Part shown: positions 41,150 to 48,550 of the stretch, one piece after another
Position numbering within the stretch: position 1 is the first letter of the stretch
Layout of the letters: every line of letters begins with the position of its first letter
NCBI RefSeq assembly: GCF_002831585.1
Contig: NZ_CP025113.1
Coordinates: 4,231,001 to 4,295,000, forward strand
Length of the DNA: 64,000 bases
Source: Bradyrhizobium sp. SK17
Lineage (GTDB): Bacteria > Pseudomonadota > Alphaproteobacteria > Rhizobiales > Xanthobacteraceae
Direction of reading: 5' to 3'
Notes under the pieces: generated by a model
Database searches by the model: none
Seen by the model: the letters and a program-made list of their open reading frames with translations, nothing else
Told to the model about the DNA's origin: nothing
Made by a program: the position numbers and the translations under genes

Positions 41150-41475
41150 GGTCGTTCTCCACCTTCGATTTGATCGGCTTCTAGCAGCTTTCGGGCGATG
41201 TCGCGACTGGTAAGATGCAGATTTGTTCCAAGCGGGATGCGCTTGCGTCGGATCTTGTCGCGTGCCGCGGCCCGGAACGCGTCTTCGTGTCGCTCGAAAT
41301 AGCCGATGCAGGCCGCCGGCTCTGGCTCCATGCCGAGCAAGGTCCGAAACGCACCCCGATGCACTGCGCAGATCGCGCTGTGCTGCGGGAGAGCAAAGAC
41401 CAGCGAAGCGATGTCGGCGCGCCACTGCACGCCGCCACTCGCGGTCGCGCGGTCAGCGTCGGATGGTGAACTCAC
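41146..41475 (-). CDS. Unknown 109-residue protein coupled to bluB and cbtB
   Basis: GTG 41475, with GAGG 8 bp upstream, starts inside the last codons of bluB, and the stop overlaps the cbtB ATG, so the gene is wedged between two B12-related genes without gaps. The product is soluble, with no signal peptide; features include ALPQHSAICAVHRGAFRTLLG and an Arg/Lys-rich stretch ARDKIRRKRI near 71-80, then a helix. Outside this frame the coding pattern is poor. I do not recognise the family with confidence. A link to cobalt uptake or cobamide synthesis is inferred from position only. Confidence 0.72.
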   Translation of the reverse strand: MSSPSDADRATASGGVQWRADIASLVFALPQHSAICAVHRGAFRTLLGMEPEPAACIGYFERHEDAFRAAARDKIRRKRIPLGTNLHLTSRDIARKLLEADQIEGGERP

Positions 41476-42121
41476 CGGCACCTCGTCGCGATTCCCACTT
41501 GGCCTGCTCGAGCTCCGGACGGTCGCATTCCGCCTGAGGGTATCCGATGCAGAGATAGCCGACGAACTTCCACGACGCGGGCACGTCGAGAATGTCGTGG
41601 ATGCGGTCCGGGTTGAGGATCGATACCCAACCGAGCCCGATCCCCTCGGCGCGCGCGGCGAGCCACATCGAGCAGATCGCGGCCACCACGGAATATTCCG
41701 TGGTCTCCGGCATCGTCGCGCGGCCGAGGCCGGCGCCGATCTGGTCGGTCTTCTCGGCGAACACGGCAAGATGGCCGGGTGCCTCTTCGAGGCCCGACAG
41801 TTTCAGCGCGGCATATTTCGCGGCGCGCTCGCCCGAATAGGACCGCAGCGCATCGGCGTTGCAGGCCTTGAAGTCTTCGATCACGGCACGGCGCCGCGCT
41901 CTGTCATCGACCATGACGAAGCGCCAGGGCTGGCTGAGGCCGACCGAAGGCGACAGGCAGGCGATCTCGATCAGCCGCTCGATCGTCCGATCCGGCAGCG
42001 GATCGGTGCGGAAGCGCCGCACGTCGCGTCGCCACACGAACAGTTCGTGCAGTTGATGGCGAAACGTGTCGTCGAACGAGACCATCGCGGAGCCTTTGCC
42101 AGGATCGGTCGCGGCGTTCAT
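41453..42121 (-). CDS. bluB: BluB, 5,6-dimethylbenzimidazole synthase
   Basis: A 222-residue nitroreductase-fold protein: RRDVRRFRTDPLPD at the start, the SVGLSQPWRFV segment, and WVSILNPDRIHDIL with PASWKFVGYLCIGYP, all characteristic of BluB. It breaks down reduced FMN to 5,6-dimethylbenzimidazole, the lower ligand of cobalamin, with oxygen. ATG 42121 overlaps the cobP stop (ATGA); an internal ATG (residue 13) is an alternative. Its tail overlaps the next gene by 23 bp. Confidence 0.93.
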   Translation of the reverse strand: MNAATDPGKGSAMVSFDDTFRHQLHELFVWRRDVRRFRTDPLPDRTIERLIEIACLSPSVGLSQPWRFVMVDDRARRRAVIEDFKACNADALRSYSGERAAKYAALKLSGLEEAPGHLAVFAEKTDQIGAGLGRATMPETTEYSVVAAICSMWLAARAEGIGLGWVSILNPDRIHDILDVPASWKFVGYLCIGYPQAECDRPELEQAKWESRRGAGEFTIRR

Positions 42122-42621
42122 TTTAGCTTCATCGGCAGGCCGGCCACAACGAATTCGACCTCGTCGGCTGCGGCTGCGATCGACTGATTCATCAGGCCGG
42201 CGGCGTCGCGGAACGTTCGCGCCAGCGCATTGTCGGGCACGATGCCGAGGCCAACCTCGTTGGTGACCAGGATCACCGGGCTGCGCTGGCGCGGCAGCGC
42301 AGCCGCCAGCCGCGTGACCTCCTGCGACCAGTCGCGCTCGGCATGCAGCAGGTTGGACAGCCAGAGCGTCAGGCAATCAACCAGCCTTGCGCCGCCGCCA
42401 TCGGTCGCGGACAACGCCTCGACGAGATCGAGCGGCACCTCGCGTTCGATCCAGTCGTTGCCGCGCCGCGCGCGATGCCGGGCGATCCGCTCGTCCATTT
42501 CAGCATCGAGCGCCTCGGCGGTGGCGATATAGACCGGCTGCCCCGGAAAGGCGCGCGCACGACCTTCGGCGCGCCGGCTTTTCCCGGATCGCGCCCCGCC
42601 CGTGATCAGAATGACCGCCAT
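42118..42621 (-). CDS. cobP: Adenosylcobinamide kinase / guanylyltransferase (CobP/CobU)
   Basis: A 167-residue bifunctional enzyme with P-loop GGARSGKS at residues 8-15, the DCLTLWLSNLL segment and VTNEVGLGIVP. It phosphorylates adenosylcobinamide and transfers GMP to give the GDP form for nucleotide-loop assembly. ATG 42621 follows AGGAGAT. First gene of the minus-strand run cobP-bluB-orf-cbtB-cbtA. Confidence 0.94.
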   Translation of the reverse strand: MAVILITGGARSGKSRRAEGRARAFPGQPVYIATAEALDAEMDERIARHRARRGNDWIEREVPLDLVEALSATDGGGARLVDCLTLWLSNLLHAERDWSQEVTRLAAALPRQRSPVILVTNEVGLGIVPDNALARTFRDAAGLMNQSIAAAADEVEFVVAGLPMKLK

Positions 42622-42633
42622 ATCATCTCCTGT

Positions 42634-42665
42634 GCGACCGGCATCCGCTTCCGCTCGAAAACGCT
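42634..42665. repeat. Short intergenic element related to 7520-7563
   Basis: GCGACCGGCATCCGCTTCCG followed by CTCGAAAACGCT, matching the right part of the repeat at 7531-7564. It occupies part of the 149-bp gap between divergent cobP and cobD, where I find no B12 box. Confidence 0.5.
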
Positions 42666-42770
42666 CTAACCACCAATCGCGGTGAAAGACAAAGCCGAAA
42701 ATCCACCGGCGAGGGCTTGCGCTCGGCCGACGTCTTGCGCATCACGGGAGATCGCGGCGAGGAGAGATGC

Positions 42771-43712
42771 GTGGGTTTTGCGGGAGCGATGGTGGTGGCG
42801 ATGGCCGTGGATGCCTTGATCGGCTGGCCGTCCCCGCTGTTTGCGCGCATCGGCCATCCCGTGACCTGGCTCGGTTGGCTGATCAATTTGCTTGATGGCG
42901 CCTGGAACCGGACATCCGATCCGTCGCCATTTCGCCGCGCGGCAGGCGCTGCGGCGGCGATCCTGGTGATTGCGCTGGCGGCCGCGCTCGGCTGGGCCGT
43001 TCAGTCCATGCTCGCATCCGAATGGGCGGGTGTCGTCGTTGTCGGTGTGCTGGCGTGGCCGCTGGTGGCGTTGCGCTCGCTGCATGACCATGTTGCCGCG
43101 GTGGCCAAGCCGCTGGTCTCCGGTGACATCGCAGCTGCCCGTCTGGCGGTCGGGCAGATCGTCGGACGCGATCCGGCGATGCTCGACGATGCCGGCATCG
43201 CGCGCGCGAGCATCGAGAGTCTTGCCGAGAACGCGTCCGACGGCATCGTGGCGCCGGTGTTCTGGGGCGCGCTGTTCGGCCTGCCGGGAATCCTGGGCTA
43301 CAAGGCGATCAACACGCTGGACTCCATGATCGGGCATCGCACCGAGCGGCACGAAGCATTCGGCTGGGCGGCGGCCCGGATCGACGATCTCGCCAACATC
43401 ATTCCGGCGCGGCTGACCGGGCTGATGTTCGTGCTGCTCGCGCCAGACCGTTCGCAGGCGTGGTCATGCACGCTGCGCGATGCACGGCGGCATCGTTCGC
43501 CGAATGCCGGCTGGCCGGAAGCCGCGATCGCCGGCGCGCTCGGCGTGCGGCTCAGCGGCCCCCGCATCTATCACGGGCACGTCGCGGACGAGCCCTGGCT
43601 GAACGAGGCCGCGCGCGATGCGGCCGCCGCCGACATCCTCGCCGGGCTGACGCTCTATCGCCGTGCCATGACGCTGCTGGCCGGGGTGTTCGTCGCGCTG
43701 GCGTTGCTGTAA
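42771..43712 (+). CDS. cobD: Adenosylcobinamide-phosphate synthase (CobD/CbiB)
   Basis: A 313-residue membrane protein with about four to five helices and the conserved motifs DALIGWPSPLFARIGHPVTWLG, ENASDGIVAPVFWG and NTLDSMIGHR of CbiB. It attaches the aminopropanol-phosphate arm to adenosylcobyric acid. GTG 42771 has a strong GAGGAGAG ribosome site; an in-frame start at 42717 is less likely. Followed 11 bp later by cobC. Confidence 0.92.
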   Translation: MGFAGAMVVAMAVDALIGWPSPLFARIGHPVTWLGWLINLLDGAWNRTSDPSPFRRAAGAAAAILVIALAAALGWAVQSMLASEWAGVVVVGVLAWPLVALRSLHDHVAAVAKPLVSGDIAAARLAVGQIVGRDPAMLDDAGIARASIESLAENASDGIVAPVFWGALFGLPGILGYKAINTLDSMIGHRTERHEAFGWAAARIDDLANIIPARLTGLMFVLLAPDRSQAWSCTLRDARRHRSPNAGWPEAAIAGALGVRLSGPRIYHGHVADEPWLNEAARDAAAADILAGLTLYRRAMTLLAGVFVALALL

Positions 43713-43723
43713 GAGAGCGGCGC

Positions 43724-44692
43724 ATGCGAGAGCACGGCGGAAATCTTGACGTCGCCCAGCAACGCTTCGGCGGGGCCGCGGACGATTGGATCGACCTGTC
43801 GACGGGGATCAACCGGCAGCCTTATCCGCTGCTCGATGTCGAGCCGCGGCAATGGAGCGCGTTACCGTCGCGATCGGACATCGAATCCCTCCACCGCGCC
43901 GCGCGGCAGGCTTACGCGACCGGTGCGCCGATTTTGGCGATCGGTGGCGCACAGGCGGCGATTCAGCTGCTGCCGCGTCTCGCGCCTCGCGGGCGGGCGC
44001 GCATCCTGGCGCCGACCTATAATGAGTATGCCGCGGTGCTGTCGGCCGCCGGTTGGGACGTCGAGGAAGCATCCGATCTCGCAGCGCTCGCCGACGCTGA
44101 TCTTGCCGTCGTCGTCAATCCGAACAATCCGGATGGACGGCGCCACGAACGGGGCGAACTGCTGGCGTTGTTGCCGCGCGTCGGCCGGCTCGTGATCGAC
44201 GAGAGTTTTGCCGACGCCGTTCCCGACCTCTCCCTCGCAGCGGAGGCAGGACGGCCACACCTCCTGATCCTGCGCTCGTTCGGGAAATTCTACGGACTGG
44301 CCGGCGTCAGGCTCGGCTTCGCCATCGGCAGCGAACGCGATATCGCCGGACTTGCGGCGATGGCGGGCCCTTGGCCGGTCTCGGGAGCCGCCATTGCGAT
44401 TGGGCGGCGGGCGTTGCTCGATCGGGACTGGGCAACAGCGACGGCCGCGCGGCTCGCGGACGATTGCGTCGGGCTCGACACGGCAGCACGCTCGCGAGGC
44501 TGGACGCTGGTCGGCGGCACGCCGCTGTTTCGTCTCTATGATGTCGGCGATGCGCTCGCCGCACAGGAGAAGCTTGCCCGCGGCCAGATCTGGTCGCGGG
44601 TTTTCCAGCAACAGCCGGGATGGTTGCGCCTCGGCCTGCCGGGCAACGAAGCCGAATGGTCGCGGCTCTCTGCCGTGCTGGCGCGCGGATAA
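43724..44692 (+). CDS. cobC: Threonine-phosphate decarboxylase (CobC), PLP-dependent
   Basis: A 322-residue class I/II aminotransferase-fold enzyme: VVNPNNPDGR near 126-135, IDESFAD, and PLP lysine K188 in RSFGKFYGLAGVRLG. It yields (R)-1-amino-2-propanol phosphate for the CobD step. ATG 43724 follows AAGAGAG. It ends 1 bp from the convergent cobQ stop. Confidence 0.92.
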   Translation: MREHGGNLDVAQQRFGGAADDWIDLSTGINRQPYPLLDVEPRQWSALPSRSDIESLHRAARQAYATGAPILAIGGAQAAIQLLPRLAPRGRARILAPTYNEYAAVLSAAGWDVEEASDLAALADADLAVVVNPNNPDGRRHERGELLALLPRVGRLVIDESFADAVPDLSLAAEAGRPHLLILRSFGKFYGLAGVRLGFAIGSERDIAGLAAMAGPWPVSGAAIAIGRRALLDRDWATATAARLADDCVGLDTAARSRGWTLVGGTPLFRLYDVGDALAAQEKLARGQIWSRVFQQQPGWLRLGLPGNEAEWSRLSAVLARG

Positions 44693-44693
44693 T

Positions 44694-46142
44694 CTAGCGC
44701 GCCAGCGCCAGCAGGCCCTCGACATCGAGATGGCTCTCGATGTGCCCGGCCAGCGCGTCGAGCGCGCTTTCGACCCTGGCACCGTAGGGCTGATCCGCGG
44801 CCGCGATATCGAGTCGCGCAAGGAACGCCTTGCGGAAATCGTCCGATGCGAACAGGCCGTGCAGATAGCTGCCGTGGACGCGTCCATCGGCGGAAACGGC
44901 GCCTTCCGCCGCGCCGTCGATCGATGCGAACGGCCGCGCGCGATCCGCCCCGTCGGTGTGCCCGATATGGATTTCGTAGGCGCTGATCGGCTGACGGGTT
45001 GCGGCATGGACCGCGCTGACGCGGGTCAGCGTCTTCTGCTCGGTCATGACGGTCGTGACGTCGAGCAATCCGAGGCCGGGCGTTTCGCCGGCGGGACCTT
45101 CGATCCCATCGGGATCGGCGACGCTCCGCCCGAGCATCTGGTAGCCGCCGCACAGGCCGAGCACATGGCCGCCGCGGCGATGATGCGCCAAGAGATCGAT
45201 CTCCCAGCCCTGCGCGCGCAGGAACGCGAGGTCGCCGCGGGTCGATTTCGAGCCGGGCAGGATGACGAGTTTTGCATCACCAGGGATGGCTTCGCCCGGA
45301 CGCACCATCACGAGATCGACACCGGGCTCGAGCTTCAACGGATCGAGGTCGTCGAAATTGGCGATCCGCGACAGCGCCAGAAACGCAATCTTGCACTGGC
45401 CGGGCTTGCGCGCCTCGCCGAGCCCGAGCGCGTCTTCGGCCGGAAGCTCGCCGGCGCGGCCGAACCACGGCAGCACGCCAAAGCCGCGCCAACCGGTACG
45501 GGCTTCGATCAGCCGGTAGCCGTCGTCGAACAGCGTCGGATCGCCGCGGAACTTGTTGATGACAAAACCCTGGATCATCGCGGCATCGTCGGGATCGATC
45601 ACCGTCTTGATGCCGACGAGCTGTGCGATCACGCCGCCGCGGTCGATGTCGCCGACCAGCACCACCGGCACGTCGGCCTTGCGCGCAAAGCCCATATTGG
45701 CGATGTCGGCCTTGCGCAGATTGACCTCGGCGGGGCTGCCGGCGCCTTCGACCAGCACCAGGTCGGCGCGTGCCTTGAGGCGGTCGAAACTTTCCACCAC
45801 GGCACCCATCAGCGACGGTTTCATCGCGGCATATTCGCGCGCGCGTGCGGTCGCGATCCGCTTGCCGTGCACGATGATCTGGGCGCCGACATCGGTCTCC
45901 GGCTTCAGCAGTACCGGGTTCATGTCGGTGTGCGGCTCGACGCCGGCGGCGAGGGCCTGCAAGGCCTGCGCGCGTCCGATCTCGCCGCCGTCGACGGTCA
46001 CGGCCGCATTGTTCGACATGTTCTGCGGCTTGAACGGCAGCACGCGCAGGCCGCGCCGCATGGCGGCACGCGCGAGGCCCGTGACGATGAGCGACTTGCC
46101 CACGTCGGAACCTGCCCCCTGGATCATCAATGCGCGCGCCAT
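44694..46142 (-). CDS. cobQ: Cobyric acid synthase (CobQ)
   Basis: A 482-residue glutamine amidotransferase. The N-terminal dethiobiotin-synthetase-like ATPase has GAGSDVGKS (10-17); the C-terminal GATase I domain has nucleophile Cys331 in [10 protein letters not shown]. It amidates four carboxyl groups of adenosylcobyrinic acid diamide. It is 12 bp downstream of cobO on the minus strand. Confidence 0.95.
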   Translation of the reverse strand: MARALMIQGAGSDVGKSLIVTGLARAAMRRGLRVLPFKPQNMSNNAAVTVDGGEIGRAQALQALAAGVEPHTDMNPVLLKPETDVGAQIIVHGKRIATARAREYAAMKPSLMGAVVESFDRLKARADLVLVEGAGSPAEVNLRKADIANMGFARKADVPVVLVGDIDRGGVIAQLVGIKTVIDPDDAAMIQGFVINKFRGDPTLFDDGYRLIEARTGWRGFGVLPWFGRAGELPAEDALGLGEARKPGQCKIAFLALSRIANFDDLDPLKLEPGVDLVMVRPGEAIPGDAKLVILPGSKSTRGDLAFLRAQGWEIDLLAHHRRGGHVLGLCGGYQMLGRSVADPDGIEGPAGETPGLGLLDVTTVMTEQKTLTRVSAVHAATRQPISAYEIHIGHTDGADRARPFASIDGAAEGAVSADGRVHGSYLHGLFASDDFRKAFLARLDIAAADQPYGARVESALDALAGHIESHLDVEGLLALAR

Positions 46143-46154
46143 GGCGTTGGGCTC

Positions 46155-46805
46155 TTAGAATTCGACGCCCGGCTGGGCCTTGATGCCGGAGCGGAACGGA
46201 TGCTTCACCAGGGTCATCTCGGTGACGAGATCGGCGATCTCGATCAACTCGTCCTTGGCGTTGCGCCCGGTGAGCACGACATGGGTCATCGCCGGCTTCG
46301 ACGTCTTCAGGAAATCGACCACGTCTGCGATCGCCAGATAGTCGTAGCGCAGCGCGATGTTGATCTCGTCGAGCACGACCATGCGCAGGTTTTCGTCCGC
46401 GATCAGCTCCTTGGCCTTCTCCCAGCCGGCCTGCGCTGCCGCGATGTCGCGGGCGCGATCCTGGGTCTCCCAGGTGAAACCTTCGCCCATCGCGTGGAAT
46501 TGACAGAGCTCGCCGAAATGCCCGGTCAGCAACCGGCGCTCGCCGGTATCCCAGGCGCCCTTGATGAACTGCACCACCGCGCAAGGAAAGCCATGGGCCA
46601 CGCAGCGCACGATCATGCCGAAGGCCGACGATGATTTTCCCTTGCCGGCGCCGGTATGAACGATGATCAGGCCCTTTTCGCCGCTCTTGGTCGCCATGAT
46701 GCGGTCCCGGGCGACCTTGATTTTCGCCATTTTGGCCGTGTGGCGCGCCTCCAGCGAAGCCTCGCTGCCGGCGTCCTCGCCCTCGCCACCCTGTTCAGAA
46801 ATCAT
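46155..46805 (-). CDS. cobO: Cob(I)yrinic acid a,c-diamide adenosyltransferase (CobO)
   Basis: A 216-residue CobA/CobO-type adenosyltransferase with P-loop HTGAGKGKSS (50-59), the QFIKGAWDTGER segment and the LDEINIALRYDYL motif. It forms the cobalt-carbon bond to adenosine. It diverges from the riboswitch-led operon; its start is only about 55 bp from the riboswitch 5' edge. Confidence 0.95.
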   Translation of the reverse strand: MISEQGGEGEDAGSEASLEARHTAKMAKIKVARDRIMATKSGEKGLIIVHTGAGKGKSSSAFGMIVRCVAHGFPCAVVQFIKGAWDTGERRLLTGHFGELCQFHAMGEGFTWETQDRARDIAAAQAGWEKAKELIADENLRMVVLDEINIALRYDYLAIADVVDFLKTSKPAMTHVVLTGRNAKDELIEIADLVTEMTLVKHPFRSGIKAQPGVEF

Positions 46806-46821
46806 GTGATATTCCTTTGGC

Positions 46822-46850
46822 TTGACAAGTACTGGGCTTGGACGAATGGT
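46822..46850 (+). promoter_or_regulatory. Probable promoter of the riboswitch-led cob operon
   Basis: TTGACA at 46822-46827 is a perfect -35 box. About 17 bp downstream the -10 candidate (AATGGT region, 46845-46850) is weak. The start of transcription would lie just before the cobalamin riboswitch. Confidence 0.5.
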
Positions 46851-46860
46851 GGGCCCGCGC

Positions 46861-47045
46861 TGGTTCCTGTCCTACGACAGGCGAAGAGGGAATGCGATAG
46901 GGCTCAGGTTCGGGCCCGAAGCGCAGCCGCCCCGCGACCGTGACCGGAGAGATGTCCAAGGCCACTGATTTCCACGGAAATCGGGAAGGCGGGGATCGAA
47001 GGGCGACAGCCTGCTCCGCAAGCCGGGAGACCTGCCAGTGCAGCA
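46861..47045 (+). ncRNA. Cobalamin (adenosylcobalamin-type) riboswitch
   Basis: The B12 box AGCCGGGAGACCTGCCAG is at 47021-47038. Upstream are the other conserved core pieces: a CCTGTC/GACAGG stem, GAAGAGGGAATGCG (46883-46896), GGGCTCAGGTTCGGGCCC (46900-46917) and GCAGCCGCCCCGCGACCGTGA (as GCCGCC-CCGCGACC, 46926-46942). All lie on the plus strand with the expected order and spacing, so it controls the operon beginning at 47145 and not cobO. Binding of cobalamin would shut off downstream expression. Confidence 0.93.
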
Positions 47046-47051
47046 ATTGAG

Positions 47052-47107
47052 ACCGGCGGACGGGGGTGTTCCGCGACGGGGAACGAGCCTCCATTGGTTG
47101 GTTCGTT
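47052..47107 (+). promoter_or_regulatory. Riboswitch expression platform with alternative hairpins
   Basis: GTTCC (47068-47072) can pair with GGAAC (47080-47084). The segment AACGA (47082-47086) can instead pair with TCGTT (47103-47107). The two share bases 47082-47084 and so exclude each other. There is no T-run, so the switch probably acts on translation start or by another non-terminator route. These pairings are my reading, not a folded model. Confidence 0.45.
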
Positions 47108-47144
47108 TGCCTCATCGCCTCCAACTGCCAATTCGGGAAGAGCG

Positions 47145-47519
47145 ATGAGCGTTACACTTCATGTCTGCATCACTTGCCGCGCCGGCCAGACGGTGGCCGA
47201 AGGTGAAACCACGCCGGGCGCGCGTCTGCACGCCGCGATTCGCGACGCCGGGGTGCCTGATGGGGTCAATCTGGTTCCCGTCGAATGCCTGTCGGCGTGC
47301 AGCCAGGGCTGCTCGGTCGCGCTCAGCGCGCCCGGACGGTGGTCCTATGTCTATGGCCGCCTGTCGGAGACCAATGCAAAGGACGTGATCGCCGGCGCGT
47401 CCGCATATGCGGCGGCGCCGGATGGCATCGCGCCGTGGCGCAGCCGACCAGAAATCTTTCGCAAGCAGTCGCTTGCCCGCATTCCACCCATTGCCGTCGT
47501 GCCGGAGGCCGCTGAATGA
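47145..47519 (+). CDS. DUF1636 domain protein, CxxC metal-binding
   Basis: A 124-residue protein with VCITCRAG near residues 8-15 and VECLSACSQGCSVAL near 46-60, the four-cysteine arrangement of the DUF1636 family, which resembles thioredoxin-like 2Fe-2S ferredoxins. ATG 47145 follows GGGAAGAG. First gene after the B12 riboswitch; its stop overlaps the cobW start (ATGA). DUF1636 genes are often found beside cobW in proteobacteria; an electron-transfer or metal-handling role in corrin synthesis is inferred. Confidence 0.88.
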   Translation: MSVTLHVCITCRAGQTVAEGETTPGARLHAAIRDAGVPDGVNLVPVECLSACSQGCSVALSAPGRWSYVYGRLSETNAKDVIAGASAYAAAPDGIAPWRSRPEIFRKQSLARIPPIAVVPEAAE

Positions 47520-48550
47520 CAACGCTCACCAAAGTCCCCGTCACCGTCGTGACCGGCTTTCTCGGATCCGGCAAGACCACGCTGATCCAGCATCTGATCC
47601 GCAACGCCAACGGCAAGAAGCTCGCGGTGCTGGTGAACGAATTCGGCAGCGAAGGGGTCGACGGCGACATCCTGAAATCCTGCGCCGACGCCAATTGTCC
47701 GACCGAGAACATCGTCGAACTCGCCAATGGTTGTATCTGTTGCACCGTCGCCGACGATTTCATCCCGGCGATGGAGCAGCTGCTGGCGCGTCCCGTGAAG
47801 CCCGATCACATCGTGATCGAGACCTCGGGGCTCGCGCTGCCGAAGCCGCTGCTCAAGGCGTTCGACTGGCCGGAGATCCGCTCGCGGATCACCGTCGACG
47901 GCGTGATCGCGCTGGCCGATGCCGAGGCGGTCGCTGCCGGTCGTTTTGCGCCGGATCCGGTCGCCGTCGATGCGCAGCGCGCCGCTGACGACAATCTCGA
48001 CCACGAGACGCCGCTCTCGGAAGTGTTCGAGGACCAGATCGCCTGCGCCGACATCGTGCTGCTGACCAAGGCCGATCTCGCTGGCGCCGAGGGGATCAAG
48101 GCGGCGAAGCAGGTGATCGCCGCCGAGATGCCGCGTGAGGTGCCGATGCTGCCCGTGGTCGACGGCACGATCGATGCGCGCGTGATCCTGGGTCTCGGTG
48201 CGGCGGCGGAAGATGATCTCGCGTCGCGTCCCTCGCATCACGACGGCGAAGAGGAACATGAACACGACGATTTCAATTCGGTGGTGATCGATCTTCCGGA
48301 GATCGCCGATATCGATGCGCTGGTGGCCTCGATCAAAGGGCTGGCGCGCGAGCAGAACGTGCTGCGCGCCAAGGGCTACATCGCGGTCGCGGGAAAGCCG
48401 ATGCGCCTGCTGGTGCAGTCGGTCGGCGAGCGGGTGCGGCATCAGTTCGATACGCCGTGGGGTGCGCGGCCCCGGCAATCGAAGCTGGTCGTGATCGGTG
48501 AGCATGGCGACATCGATGAAGCGGCGATCAGGGCCCGGCTTGGTGTCTGA
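47516..48550 (+). CDS. cobW: CobW, G3E-family GTPase metallochaperone
   Basis: A 344-residue GTPase with P-loop GFLGSGKTT (14-22), the metal-binding CxCC motif as GCICC (72-76) and a His/Glu-rich insert (HHDGEEEHEHDD) near 240-251. CobW proteins bind cobalt and are thought to deliver it for insertion by CobN-CobST. Coupled to the DUF1636 gene and, by TGATG, to cobN. Confidence 0.95.
   Translation: MTTLTKVPVTVVTGFLGSGKTTLIQHLIRNANGKKLAVLVNEFGSEGVDGDILKSCADANCPTENIVELANGCICCTVADDFIPAMEQLLARPVKPDHIVIETSGLALPKPLLKAFDWPEIRSRITVDGVIALADAEAVAAGRFAPDPVAVDAQRAADDNLDHETPLSEVFEDQIACADIVLLTKADLAGAEGIKAAKQVIAAEMPREVPMLPVVDGTIDARVILGLGAAAEDDLASRPSHHDGEEEHEHDDFNSVVIDLPEIADIDALVASIKGLAREQNVLRAKGYIAVAGKPMRLLVQSVGERVRHQFDTPWGARPRQSKLVVIGEHGDIDEAAIRARLGV

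Noticed and set aside
42622..42770. Possible cobalamin riboswitch between cobP and cobD
   Set aside because: Only 149 bp, no B12 box or other conserved core pieces on either strand; the segment contains a common short repeat instead.
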